DNA of 64,000 nucleotides from CAWFXC01 sp963819735 (lineage in GTDB: Bacteria; Actinomycetota; Acidimicrobiia; IMCC26256; DASPTH01). How positions within the stretch are numbered: position 1 is the stretch's first letter; each line of letters begins with the position of its first letter. The stretch is from positions 310,001-374,000 of the forward strand of contig CAWFXC010000004.1 of assembly GCA_963819735.1 (NCBI GenBank), in the 5' to 3' direction. Made by a program: the position numbers and the translations under genes. This document shows, piece after piece, positions 37,250 to 46,290 of this stretch. Under the pieces are notes generated by a model. The model was not told where the DNA came from, did not search any database, and saw nothing but the letters and a program-made list of their open reading frames with translations.

Positions 37250-38743
37250 ATGACCGCGAACACGACCTCAGCGCCGGTGCGCAACACGGATCGTTTCTTC
37301 ATCGGCGGGGAGTGGGTCAAGCCAACGACCGACTCGACGATCGACGTGATCGACTCGGGTACGGAGGAGCTGTTCTTCCGCGTGGCCGAGGCCCAGGCCG
37401 ACGACATGTCGCGCTCGGTCGCGTCGGCACGGGAGGCGTTCGACGAGGGACCGTGGCCACGGATGACGCACGCCGAGCGGGCCGGCTACATCCGCGCGCT
37501 CGGTGCTGCACTCCAGGCCCGTACCGAGGACCTCGGTCAGGCGTGGACCCGCGAGTCGGGCACGCTCTACGCGCTCACCCAGTACTCCGGGATGATCGCG
37601 TCGATGGCGTTCGAGCAGTACGCGGCACTGGCCGACACCTTCCCGTTCGAAGAGCCCACTCCCCCGACGGTGGGCGGCGACTTCGGTCTCCTCGTGCGCG
37701 AGCCGGTCGGCGTCGTGGGCGCAATCATCCCGTGGAACGCGCCCATCCAGCTCATCTCCCACAAGATCGGCCCTGCGCTGCTCGCGGGCTGCAGCATCAT
37801 CCTCAAGTCGTCGCCGGAAGCGCCCGGTGAGGGCTACCTCGTGGCCGAAGCCGCGCAGGAGATCGGGTTGCCTCCGGGCGTGCTCAACGTGCTGACGGCC
37901 GACCGCGCGGTCTCCGAACTGCTCGTGCGCGACCCGCGCGTCGACAAGATCACCTTCACCGGTTCCACCGCCGCGGGCCGACGCATCGCATCGCTGTGCG
38001 GCGAGCGGATCGCCCGCGTCACCCTGGAGCTCGGCGGCAAGTCCGCCGCGGTGATCCTCGACGACGCCGATCTGGCCAACGTGGCGGCCACCATCTCGGG
38101 GGCCGAGTGCATGATGACGGGTCAGGTCTGTTCCTCGCTCACCCGGCTCGTGGTCACGCGGAAGCGCCACGACGAGCTGCTGGATGCACTGGCCGGCACG
38201 TTCGGGCAGGTGCGTGTCGGCGACCCGTTCGACGCCGAGTCGCAGATGGGTCCGCTCGCCATGCAGCGCCAACGCGACCGGGTCGAGGGCTACATCGCGA
38301 AGGGTGTGGCGGAAGGCGCCACGCTGGCCACCGGCGGCGGACGGCCGAAGGATCTCGACCGCGGCTGGTTCGTCGAGCCGACCGTGTTCGGCAACGTCGA
38401 CAACTCGTCGACGATCGCCCAGGAGGAGATCTTCGGGCCGGTGCTGAGCGTCATCCCGGCGGTCGACGAGAAGGACGCGGTCCGCATCGCCAACGACACG
38501 ATCTACGGCCTGAACTCGTCGGTGTTCACGAGCGACGTCGACCGCGCACGCGAGGTCGCCGGGCAACTGCGCGCCGGCACCGTCGGCCACAACGCGTTCC
38601 GCACCGATTTCGGCATGGCGTTCGGCGGGTTCAAGCAGTCGGGCATCGGCCGCGAAGGCGGGAAGGAAGGGCTGCTTCCGTTCCTCGAGACGAAGACCGT
38701 CATCCTGGAGGGCACGCCGACCGGCTACGAGCCCCAGAACTGA
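37250..38743 (+). CDS. Aldehyde dehydrogenase (second)
   Basis: A 497-residue aldehyde dehydrogenase with an intact frame. Cofactor region IIPWNAPIQLISHK, FTGSTAAGRR, catalytic Glu in LELGGKSAA, nucleophile Cys in TGQVCSSLTR and EEIFGPVLSV are present. ATG at 37250 follows GGAAGGAACCAG. It heads a run of plus-strand genes (aldehyde dehydrogenase, MsrA, MDR, VOC) with gaps of 0-26 nt, so they form one operon. Substrate unknown; a partner for the MDR alcohol dehydrogenase two genes on is plausible. Confidence 0.93.
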   Translation: MTANTTSAPVRNTDRFFIGGEWVKPTTDSTIDVIDSGTEELFFRVAEAQADDMSRSVASAREAFDEGPWPRMTHAERAGYIRALGAALQARTEDLGQAWTRESGTLYALTQYSGMIASMAFEQYAALADTFPFEEPTPPTVGGDFGLLVREPVGVVGAIIPWNAPIQLISHKIGPALLAGCSIILKSSPEAPGEGYLVAEAAQEIGLPPGVLNVLTADRAVSELLVRDPRVDKITFTGSTAAGRRIASLCGERIARVTLELGGKSAAVILDDADLANVAATISGAECMMTGQVCSSLTRLVVTRKRHDELLDALAGTFGQVRVGDPFDAESQMGPLAMQRQRDRVEGYIAKGVAEGATLATGGGRPKDLDRGWFVEPTVFGNVDNSSTIAQEEIFGPVLSVIPAVDEKDAVRIANDTIYGLNSSVFTSDVDRAREVAGQLRAGTVGHNAFRTDFGMAFGGFKQSGIGREGGKEGLLPFLETKTVILEGTPTGYEPQN

Positions 38744-38769
38744 CCGGATCCACACGAAGGAGAACCACC

Positions 38770-39291
38770 GTGAGCGAACAGCGCGAGACCGCGATCTTGG
38801 CCGGCGGTTGCTTCTGGGGCATGCAGGACCTCATCCGCAAACGTCCCGGGGTGATCTCCAGCAGGGTCGGCTACACCGGCGGCGACGTCCCGAACGCGAC
38901 CTACCGCAACCACGCGGGACACGCGGAAGCGATCGAGATCGTCTTCGACCCCACGGTGATCTCCTACCGCGACCTGCTCGAGTTCTTCTTCCAGATCCAC
39001 GATCCCACGACCAAGGACCGCCAGGGCAACGACATCGGCAGCAGCTACCGCTCGGCGATCTTCTACACCGACGACGAGCAGAAGCGCGTCGCCGAAGACA
39101 CCATCGCCGACGTCGAGGCCTCCGGGATCTGGCCGGGCAAGGTCGTCACCGAGGTCACGGCCGCGGGACCGTTCTGGGAGGCCGAGCCCGAGCACCAGGA
39201 CTACCTGGAGCGCTACCCCAACGGCTACACCTGCCACTTCCCCCGGCCCAACTGGAAGCTCCCCCACCGCGGCACCTCGACAACCACCTAG
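38770..39291 (+). CDS. msrA: Peptide-methionine (S)-S-oxide reductase
   Basis: A 173-residue MsrA with the active-site GGCFWGMQD near the N-terminus, GYTGGDVPNATYRNH, and HDPTTKDRQGNDIGSSYRS. It repairs methionine sulfoxide in proteins using thioredoxin or mycoredoxin. The GTG at 38770 follows AAGGAGAACCACC. Its stop directly abuts the ATG of the MDR gene. Confidence 0.96.
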   Translation: MSEQRETAILAGGCFWGMQDLIRKRPGVISSRVGYTGGDVPNATYRNHAGHAEAIEIVFDPTVISYRDLLEFFFQIHDPTTKDRQGNDIGSSYRSAIFYTDDEQKRVAEDTIADVEASGIWPGKVVTEVTAAGPFWEAEPEHQDYLERYPNGYTCHFPRPNWKLPHRGTSTTT

Positions 39292-40362
39292 ATGCCCGAG
39301 ACCTGCCGCGCCGCCGTCTTCCTCGGCAACGGGCACTACGAGATCCGCGAGCTTCGCGTGCCCTCACCGCCGCCCGGCGGTGCGGTCCTCCAGGTGGAGG
39401 CGGTCGGGCTGTGCGGAAGTGATCTCGCCCAGATCCAGGGCGTCGAGCTCGTACCGGGCGCCAGTGTGTTCCCGGTCGTGCCCGGTCACGAGACGGTCGG
39501 CCGCGTCGTCGCGCTCGCGTCCGACGCCGACCTCGGTGTGGCCGAGGGAGATCGCGTCGCCGTCGACGAGGTGCTCTCGATGGGGCCGCCGTTGCAGGTC
39601 TACGGCTACTCCGACATGACCGGCGCGGGCGAGGTCGGTCTCTGGGGTGGGTACGGCGAGTACATGGAGATCTTCGCCGGCACGCACCTGCACGTCCTCC
39701 CCGGCGATCTGCCCGCCGCCGAGCTGACCGTGTTCGAGCCGCTCGCCAACGCGGTCAACTGGGTGTCGGTCGCCGGCGTCGAAGCGGGAGACACCGTCGT
39801 GATCCAAGGGCCCGGGCACCAGGGTCTGGCCGTGCTCGAGGCCGTGCTCGCCCACAAGCCATCCACGGTTGTGGTGACGGGGACGTCAGCCGACGGTCTC
39901 CGGCTCGCCACCGCCACGGCTATCGGCGCCACCGAGACCGTGATGGTCGACGTCGACGATCCGGTGACCGTGGTGAAGGATCTCACGCACGGCATGGGTG
40001 CCGACAAGGTCTTCGACATCGCCACCGCGGTGCAAACCGTGCCGATGGCCTTCGAGCTGGTCACCTTCCGGGGGACGGTGCTCCTCGCCGGCCTCAAGCA
40101 CTTCGCCGAGATCCCGGGCTTCGTGAGCGACAAGATCGTGGTCGCCGGGCTCAAGGTGTTCGGTGGGTCCGGCTTCACACCGACGTCGATGACCGAAGCC
40201 GTCGCACTGCTCCGTTCGGGCGCGGTCAACACCGGCGCCATGGCGGGCGAAGTGTTCGACATCGAACATCTCGACGACGCGATGGCCCTGCTCGGTCGGA
40301 GCGATCCCTCACGCGATGCCGTGCGGGTGAGTCTCGCCCACACGACGCATCATCCCGCTTGA
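39292..40362 (+). CDS. Zinc-type alcohol dehydrogenase (MDR family) without structural zinc
   Basis: A 356-residue medium-chain dehydrogenase. Catalytic-zinc ligands are Cys in GLCGSDLAQI and His-Glu in PGHETVG. The four-cysteine structural zinc loop after GDRVAVDEV is absent. The coenzyme motif is IQGPGHQGLAV rather than GxGxxG, which is unusual. It starts immediately at the end of msrA. Substrate unknown. Confidence 0.87.
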   Translation: MPETCRAAVFLGNGHYEIRELRVPSPPPGGAVLQVEAVGLCGSDLAQIQGVELVPGASVFPVVPGHETVGRVVALASDADLGVAEGDRVAVDEVLSMGPPLQVYGYSDMTGAGEVGLWGGYGEYMEIFAGTHLHVLPGDLPAAELTVFEPLANAVNWVSVAGVEAGDTVVIQGPGHQGLAVLEAVLAHKPSTVVVTGTSADGLRLATATAIGATETVMVDVDDPVTVVKDLTHGMGADKVFDIATAVQTVPMAFELVTFRGTVLLAGLKHFAEIPGFVSDKIVVAGLKVFGGSGFTPTSMTEAVALLRSGAVNTGAMAGEVFDIEHLDDAMALLGRSDPSRDAVRVSLAHTTHHPA

Positions 40363-40378
40363 CGTCTGGAGGTCCCCG

Positions 40379-40822
40379 ATGGCCGAAGTCACACCGCCCG
40401 CCGAACGATTCGTGCTGGCCCACTTCATCGTCTCGGACGACGTCGAGCGCTCCCGGCGCTTCTATTCCGAAGTCCTCGGTGGCCGGGTGGTCTTCTCCGG
40501 TGAGCCGACGTACGTCCAACTCTCCAACAGTTGGGTCATCATCAATGGTGGCGGCGGCCCGACCGACGACAAGCCGACGGTCACCCTGGAGACGCCCCGC
40601 GACCCCGACCGGGTCAGCAGTTTCCTCAACATCCGGGTGGCCGACATCGAGGCCTTGTACACCGAGTGGAGTGCTCGGGGCGCGCAATTCCTGACGCCGC
40701 CGAAGCATCACGAACACGAGATCCGTTGCTACATCCGCGATCCCGACGGTTATCTGATCGAGGTCGGGCAGACCACCGACAAGGGCGACTGGTCGCCCGC
40801 TCACTGGCCATCGGAGGAGTGA
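40379..40822 (+). CDS. VOC-family protein
   Basis: A 147-residue glyoxalase/dioxygenase-fold protein. It starts LAHFIVSDDVERSRRFYSEV and ends CYIRDPDGYLIEVGQTT with the metal-ligand Glu. ATG at 40379 has TGGAGGTCCCCG upstream. Last gene of the aldehyde dehydrogenase-MsrA-MDR operon. Substrate unknown. Confidence 0.88.
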   Translation: MAEVTPPAERFVLAHFIVSDDVERSRRFYSEVLGGRVVFSGEPTYVQLSNSWVIINGGGGPTDDKPTVTLETPRDPDRVSSFLNIRVADIEALYTEWSARGAQFLTPPKHHEHEIRCYIRDPDGYLIEVGQTTDKGDWSPAHWPSEE

Positions 40823-40849
40823 CGCCGCGTTCGTCGGAACGCAGGCTCG

Positions 40850-41320
40850 CTACGCGTCGCCTTCTTCGATTGCCGGGTGCCAGTCAGCGTCCCAGTCGTC
40901 GACCCCCAGGACCCGGAGCTGACGCGTCGCGATGCGCCAACCCTCCGGGCCCCGCTCGACGGTGTCGTGGTAGTAGCCCCACAAGCTGGGCGTCGTGCCG
41001 TTCTCGCGCCGATGCCAGGCGTACACCGAGGTACGAACGGAGGCGCGATCGTCGGCCGCGAAGGTCACCAGCACGTTTGCGTTGTGGTGGCTCGTCGCCG
41101 CGAAGCCGGCGGAAGGGTTCGCGAACATCTGGCGCAGCGCGCGTCGGCCACGCACGGGAGGCGAGATGCCCGGGCCGCCGTAGTCCAGCACGCACTCTTC
41201 CGTGAACAACGAGATCACCTCGTCGTACAGGCGGTGATCGACGCAGTACGAGTAGCGATGGACGAGGTCGATGATCTCGTCCTTGTCGACGAGGCGTTGC
41301 AGAACGTTCTCAGCATCCAT
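40850..41320 (-). CDS. SnoaL-like / NTF2-family protein
   Basis: A 156-residue protein: DKDEIIDLVHRYSYCVDHRL at the N-terminus, TEECVLDYGG, then SHHNANVLVTF and a final WRIATRQLRVLGVDDW. It has the cone-shaped fold of ring-hydroxylating dioxygenase beta subunits and SnoaL-like isomerases/dehydratases. ATG at 41320. Single gene, function unknown. Confidence 0.83.
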   Translation of the reverse strand: MDAENVLQRLVDKDEIIDLVHRYSYCVDHRLYDEVISLFTEECVLDYGGPGISPPVRGRRALRQMFANPSAGFAATSHHNANVLVTFAADDRASVRTSVYAWHRRENGTTPSLWGYYHDTVERGPEGWRIATRQLRVLGVDDWDADWHPAIEEGDA

Positions 41321-41472
41321 ACCGTGATCTCTCCCGACGCGACGGCTTCCCGTGCCGATCAGTCGTGGCGCGCGTCGATTCCCGGCGGCGCGGCCAGAAC
41401 GGCAGGAACATATTCGAGCAGCTGGATGCGGCCGTCGAAAGTTCGGCATCGTCTCCCTTGCTCGACGGCTGG

Positions 41473-42084
41473 TCAGCTACCCATGATCCCGTACGTCGGC
41501 GTTCCCGCGAGCCCGTACGTGAGGTGCACCGTGCCTCTCGGGTAGGTGACCGACTCGAGCAGCTGCAGCACCGTGGGCACGGTCCCGTCGGCGAACACCT
41601 GCTTCCCGGACCCGAGCAGGAGCGGGTACAGCCACAGGTTCAGCCGATCGACGAGGCCGAAGCGCAGCAGCGACTGCACGAGGTCGAGGCTGCCGATGAC
41701 GTGGACCTCGTCGTGGCGCTGTTTGAGCGCGATGACGTCCTCGGCAAGGGACTCGCCGACGACGGCCGAGCCCTGCCAGCCGAGCGGTTCGGTCAGCGTG
41801 CGGCTGGCGACGTACTTGGGGACTCGGTTCAGCAGGCCGGTGAACGGGATCTCCTCCGGCGCGGTCGGCCAGTAGCCGGCGAAGATGTCGTAGGTCTTTC
41901 GACCGAGGAGCAGGGCGTCCATGCTCTTCGCTTGTTCGAACATCACGTCGCCGGATTCTGGGTCCATCAGCGGCTCCTGCCACCCGCCGTGGGCGAAGCC
42001 GCCTTCGTTGTCCTCGTCAGGCTCTCCGGGCGCCTGCGCGACCCCGTCGAGGGTCACGAACTCCGTCACGATGAGCTTGCCCAT
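41473..42084 (-). CDS. Dihydrofolate-reductase-like / RibD C-terminal domain protein
   Basis: A 203-residue RibD-C/DHFR-fold protein: MGKLIVTEFVTLDGVAQAP, LLLGRKTYDIFAGYWP, VIGSLDLVQSLLRFGLVDR, YPLLLGSGKQVF. GGAGAGTCCCC lies upstream of the ATG at 42084. A stand-alone reductase with unknown substrate; the closest relatives in the window are at 29478 and 63307. Confidence 0.9.
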   Translation of the reverse strand: MGKLIVTEFVTLDGVAQAPGEPDEDNEGGFAHGGWQEPLMDPESGDVMFEQAKSMDALLLGRKTYDIFAGYWPTAPEEIPFTGLLNRVPKYVASRTLTEPLGWQGSAVVGESLAEDVIALKQRHDEVHVIGSLDLVQSLLRFGLVDRLNLWLYPLLLGSGKQVFADGTVPTVLQLLESVTYPRGTVHLTYGLAGTPTYGIMGS

Positions 42085-42257
42085 GGGGACTCTCCTCTTC
42101 CCGGGTGGTGGATGCCCAGTTCCGACTTCCCGTACTGCGAGAACTCATCGCGGGCACCTTGTATCGACTACCCGTATCCGTGCGCGTGGGTCGACGATGA
42201 AGGATCGTCGTAGGCTCCGGCGGCGAGTTCCCGACGGGGGAACGAGGAGGCGCAGGC

Positions 42258-42494
42258 GTGGACGACGAACTCGTTTACCAGAAAGCCGAGGAGCTCCGCG
42301 ACGGTCGAGACCGGTTCTTCGCGCAGGACGTCGCCGACTTGCTCCTGGAACCCGACGTCGGTGCCGTCCTCGCGTCCCTGCACCGGCTCGTCGCCGAGGG
42401 ACGGCTGGTGCACCTCGACCGCGTGTCGACGCCGGACGCGTCCGAGGACGCGATGGAGTACGAGGGTTTCCGGTTTCCGCCCGAGGCGCCGTAG
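42258..42494 (+). CDS. Small hypothetical protein, possibly winged-helix
   Basis: A 78-residue acidic protein: MDDELVYQKAEELRDGRDRF, then VGAVLASLHRLVAEGRLVHL. The helix-helix-strand pattern resembles a small winged helix. GAGGAGG lies 7 nt before the GTG at 42258, which supports translation. It precedes ppk2 by 48 nt. Function unknown. Confidence 0.62.
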   Translation: MDDELVYQKAEELRDGRDRFFAQDVADLLLEPDVGAVLASLHRLVAEGRLVHLDRVSTPDASEDAMEYEGFRFPPEAP

Positions 42495-42542
42495 CCGAAG
42501 CCGAAGCCACGCCATGCGATCCCGCGTAGGAAACGAGGACCG

Positions 42543-43454
42543 ATGAGCAAGAAGTCCAAGAAGTCGAAGAAGTCCAAGGACGCCGAGAACGCCGAGAGCT
42601 CGACGGAGCCGGCCGCTCCGGAAGTGGTCGTGGTGGCGCCGGCAGGGATCGAGGAGTTCGACGCGATCAGCGCGGCTCGGCCCAAGATGAAGAACAAGGA
42701 GTACGAGGCCGAGATGCGGCACCTCCAGGGCGAACTGGTGGCCATGCAGCAGTGGGTGACCGCCACCGGAGCCAAGGTCATCGTCGTGTTCGAGGGGCGC
42801 GACACTGCAGGCAAGGGCGGCACGATCCGGCGAATCACCGAGCGGACGAACCCGCGGGTGTTCCGCCACATCGCGCTCCCCACGCCCAGCGCGCGCGAGA
42901 AGTCGCAGATGTACATCCAGCGCTACGTCGCCCACTTCCCCGCCGCCGGCGAGGTCGCGATCTTCGACCGCAGTTGGTACAACCGCGCCGGCGTCGAGCC
43001 GGTGATGGGCTTCTGCAGCGCCGAGCAATCGGCGCGCTTCCTCGAGATGGTGCCCGCGACCGAGAAGGCGATCGTCGACTCCGGCATCATCTTGATCAAG
43101 TACTGGCTCGAAGTCAGCGCCGATGAGCAGACCCGTCGGCTCGAGAGCCGGATCAACGATCCGCGCAAGATCTGGAAGCTCTCCGCCATGGATCTCAAGT
43201 CCTACAGCCGCTGGTACGACTATTCCCGCGCTCGCGACACGATGCTCGCCGCCACCGACACCTCGTGGGCGCCGTGGTTCATCGCCAACAACGAGGACAA
43301 GAAGCGCGGACGACTCAACATCATCTCGCACCTGCTCAGCCGCATCCCGTACGAGCCGCTCCCACTGCCCGAGGTCGAGCTCCCGAGCCGGCAGCCGCCG
43401 GGCGACTACGTGGAGCCGGATCTCCCGCTGCGCTACATCCCGGCGCGGTTCTGA
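42543..43454 (+). CDS. ppk2: Polyphosphate kinase 2 (PPK2)
   Basis: A 303-residue PPK2. Walker A is FEGRDTAGKGGTI, Walker B IFDRSWYNRAG, and the lid region has WEVSADEQ-like WLEVSADEQTRRLESR. It transfers phosphate between polyphosphate and nucleotides. The first 12 residues are a Ser-Lys repeat (SKKSKKSKKSKD), followed by an acidic Pro-Ala linker; this tail is not part of the catalytic fold. ATG at 42543 has GGAAACGAGGACC upstream. It is followed 39 nt later by the P-type ATPase. Confidence 0.95.
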   Translation: MSKKSKKSKKSKDAENAESSTEPAAPEVVVVAPAGIEEFDAISAARPKMKNKEYEAEMRHLQGELVAMQQWVTATGAKVIVVFEGRDTAGKGGTIRRITERTNPRVFRHIALPTPSAREKSQMYIQRYVAHFPAAGEVAIFDRSWYNRAGVEPVMGFCSAEQSARFLEMVPATEKAIVDSGIILIKYWLEVSADEQTRRLESRINDPRKIWKLSAMDLKSYSRWYDYSRARDTMLAATDTSWAPWFIANNEDKKRGRLNIISHLLSRIPYEPLPLPEVELPSRQPPGDYVEPDLPLRYIPARF

Positions 43455-43493
43455 TCGGTCGGACCCGGGCAGCGAGGGGAAACGGGAGGAACG

Positions 43494-46252
43494 ATGCAAG
43501 AGTCGGGTGGGGTCGGGTCGACGACCGGGGACGGGCCGGTGAGGTGGTACGCGCTCTCGCCTGACGACGTCGCCGGTCGGCTCGGCGTCGACCCCGACGA
43601 TGGTCTTGCCGCCGCCAAAGCCAGCGAGCTGCTGCGAACGGACGGCCCGAACGCGCTCCCGGCCGAGAAGACCGAACCGGGGTGGCGACGCTTCCTCGAG
43701 CAGTACGCCGCCTACATGCAGATCATCCTGCTCATCGCCGGTGTCTTGTCGATCGCCATCGGTGAGTTCAGCACCGGTGCGGTGTTGCTGCTGCTGACCG
43801 TGGTGAACGCGGTGGCCGGTCTCCGACAGGAAGGCAAAGCCGAGAGCGCGATGAACGCGCTGAAGTCGTTGACGAAGCTGACCGCGCGCGTGCGTCGCGA
43901 CGGTACCGAATCGCAGATCCCGATCGAGGAAGTGGTCCTGGGCGACGTCGTGCTGATCACCGCCGGCGACAACGTGGCCGCCGACGGTCGGATCATCCAG
44001 GCCAGCGCGCTCAGCATCGACGAATCGGCGCTCACGGGCGAGAGCACACCGGCCTCGAAGGAGTCGAGCACCCTCGACGACGCCGAGGTGGGGCCGGGTG
44101 ATCAGAAGAACATGGCGTTCATGAACACCCCGGTCACCCACGGCAGCGGCACCATGATCGTCACCGCGCGGGCGCGGATGCCGAGGTCGGCAAGATCGCC
44201 GGCTTGTTGGCGGCGTCGACCAAGGAGCAGACGCCGCTGACGAAGCAACTGAACACGATGACGCTGTGGATCGGCGCGGCCGCGCTGGTGACGATGATCG
44301 TCATGTTCACGCTCGGCATCTCGCGCGGTCAGTCGGCCGACAGCCTGTTCATCACGGCAGTCGCGTTGGCGATCGCGGCAATCCCGACCGCGCTGCCGAC
44401 TGTGCTCCAAGTCATCCTCTCGGGTGGTGCGAAGGAGCTCGCCGGTGAGAACGCCATCGTCAAGGATCTGACGTCGGTGGAGACGCTCGGATCCACGTCG
44501 GCGATCAACTCGGACAAGACCGGGACCTTGACCATGAACCAGATGACCGCGGTCGAGGTTGTCGATGCCGTCGACCGGTACACCATCTCGGGGATCGGCT
44601 ACGGCCTCGAGGGCAAGGTGCAGCACGCGGCCGGCACCTCGGCCTCCATCGACGACGCCGTCCTCCCGTACATCATCGCCAGCGACGCCAAACTCGTCGA
44701 CGACAAGGTGGTCGGTGACCCAACGGAGGGCGCCCTCCTCGTGCTGGCCCACAAGGCCGGCCTCGACATCGAAGCCAGCCGGGACCGGTTCCCGCGCTTG
44801 GCCACGCTGCCGTTCGACCCCACCTACAAGCTGATGGCGACGTTCAACTCCACCACCGACACGTCGGGCAAGCCCGTGGTGCGTTGCTTCGTCAAGGGAG
44901 CCGCTCCCGCCGTCATCGGCCGCGCCACCAGCGCATTCGCCGCGGGCACCAGCGTCCCGTGGGACGAGGCCCTCAACCAGAAGGCGGAGGACACCGTCAC
45001 CCGCATGGAGCGCGAGGGGCACCGGGTGATGGCAGCCGCGTCCCGCGACCTCGACCCCGCCTCCTTCGATCCCGACGGCGATCTGCTCGGCTACATCAAC
45101 GAGCTCGAGATGTCGTCCCTCGTGGCCATGGTCGACCCTCCACGCGAGGCGTCCATGGCCGCGGTCCACGACGCACAACGTGCCGGTATCCGCGTGCGGA
45201 TGGTCACCGGCGACGACGTCACCACCGGTGCCGCCATCGCCGAGCAGCTCGGCATTCCCGGTGTGGCGATCCTCGGGTCGGAGTTCGCGGCGATGAGCGA
45301 CCAGGAGCGACTGTCGCGCATCGACAGCATCGGCGTGGTCGGGCGCGTCGCCCCCGAGCACAAGGTGCTGCTCGTCCAAACCCTCAAGCAGAAGGGTGAC
45401 GTCGTCGCCATGGCCGGCGACGGCGTCAACGACGCGCCCGCGATCAAGACGGCCGACATCGGCATTGCGATGGGTTCCGGCACCCAAGTGGCCAAGAACG
45501 CCAGCCGCATGATCCTGTCCGACGACAACTACGCCACGATCGTGAAGGCGGTCGAGGGAGGACGGAAGGTCTACGACAACCTCAACAAATACATCCGCTT
45601 CGTGATCATCGAACTGGTGGCGTACATCATCACGTTCCTCGGCGCCAGCATCCTCAACATCGCCGCCGGGCAGCCGTTCTCCCCCTCGCAGATCCTCTAC
45701 ATCAACTTCCTGGTGAACGCGCCGCTCGGTATCACGCTCGGCATGGACCGCGAGGCAGCGGGGCTCATGGAGCGCAAGCCGCGTTCACGCGGTGCGTCGA
45801 TCATGACCAAGGGGCTTCTCACCACCGCCGGCCTCGTGGGTCTGTTCATGGCCGTTTGCAGCCTCGCACTCATCAGCTACGGCAAGACCCACTACGGGGG
45901 CGTGGCCGTCGGTACCTCGATGGGCGTGACGACCTTCTCGCTGCTTCTCGTTGCGGCGGCGTTCCAGGCCCGCAGCGTGACCGCCTCCGCGCTGACCGAA
46001 GACTCGTTCGACAACCGGAACCTGAACTGGACCGCCCTCGGCGAGGTCGTGCTCGCGGTGCTCATCACCCAGATGGACGTGATGCGCCGCATCTTCGGAA
46101 CCGTGGAGCTGACGCTCACCCAATGGGCGCTGGCGCTCGTACCGGCGGTGGCACTCTTCTTCCTCTGGGAGCTCGGGAAGCTCATCGCGCGCCGCGAAGC
46201 GCCGCCGGAGAACCAAGACGATTGGTCGGCTGATCTCTCCGACGTCCACTAG
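43494..46252 (+). CDS. P-type cation-transporting ATPase (P2-like), frame broken once
   Basis: About 918 residues if two extra bases at 44168-44173 are ignored. Actuator motif ALTGESTP, phosphorylation site NSDKTGTLTMN, nucleotide-domain KGAAPAV, hinge GDGVNDAPAIK, and membrane helices at both ends are present. The M4 motif is AIPTALPTV, where Ca2+ pumps have PEGLP and proton pumps PVGLP, so the ion cannot be assigned. The break lies in TAGADAEVGK and restores when doubled wobble bases in Ala and Gly codons are removed. ATG at 43494 has GGGAGG upstream; likely an operon with ppk2. Confidence 0.9.
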
Positions 46253-46290
46253 TCGGCCGGCGGTAGCGACCGAACCACGGCAGGAGCATC

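Noticed and set aside
42168..44141. A 657-residue open frame on the minus strand across ppk2 and the P-type ATPase
   Set aside because: It is antisense to two clearly recognised genes, is rich in Arg/His/Gly as expected for shadow frames in high-GC DNA, and has no recognisable motif.
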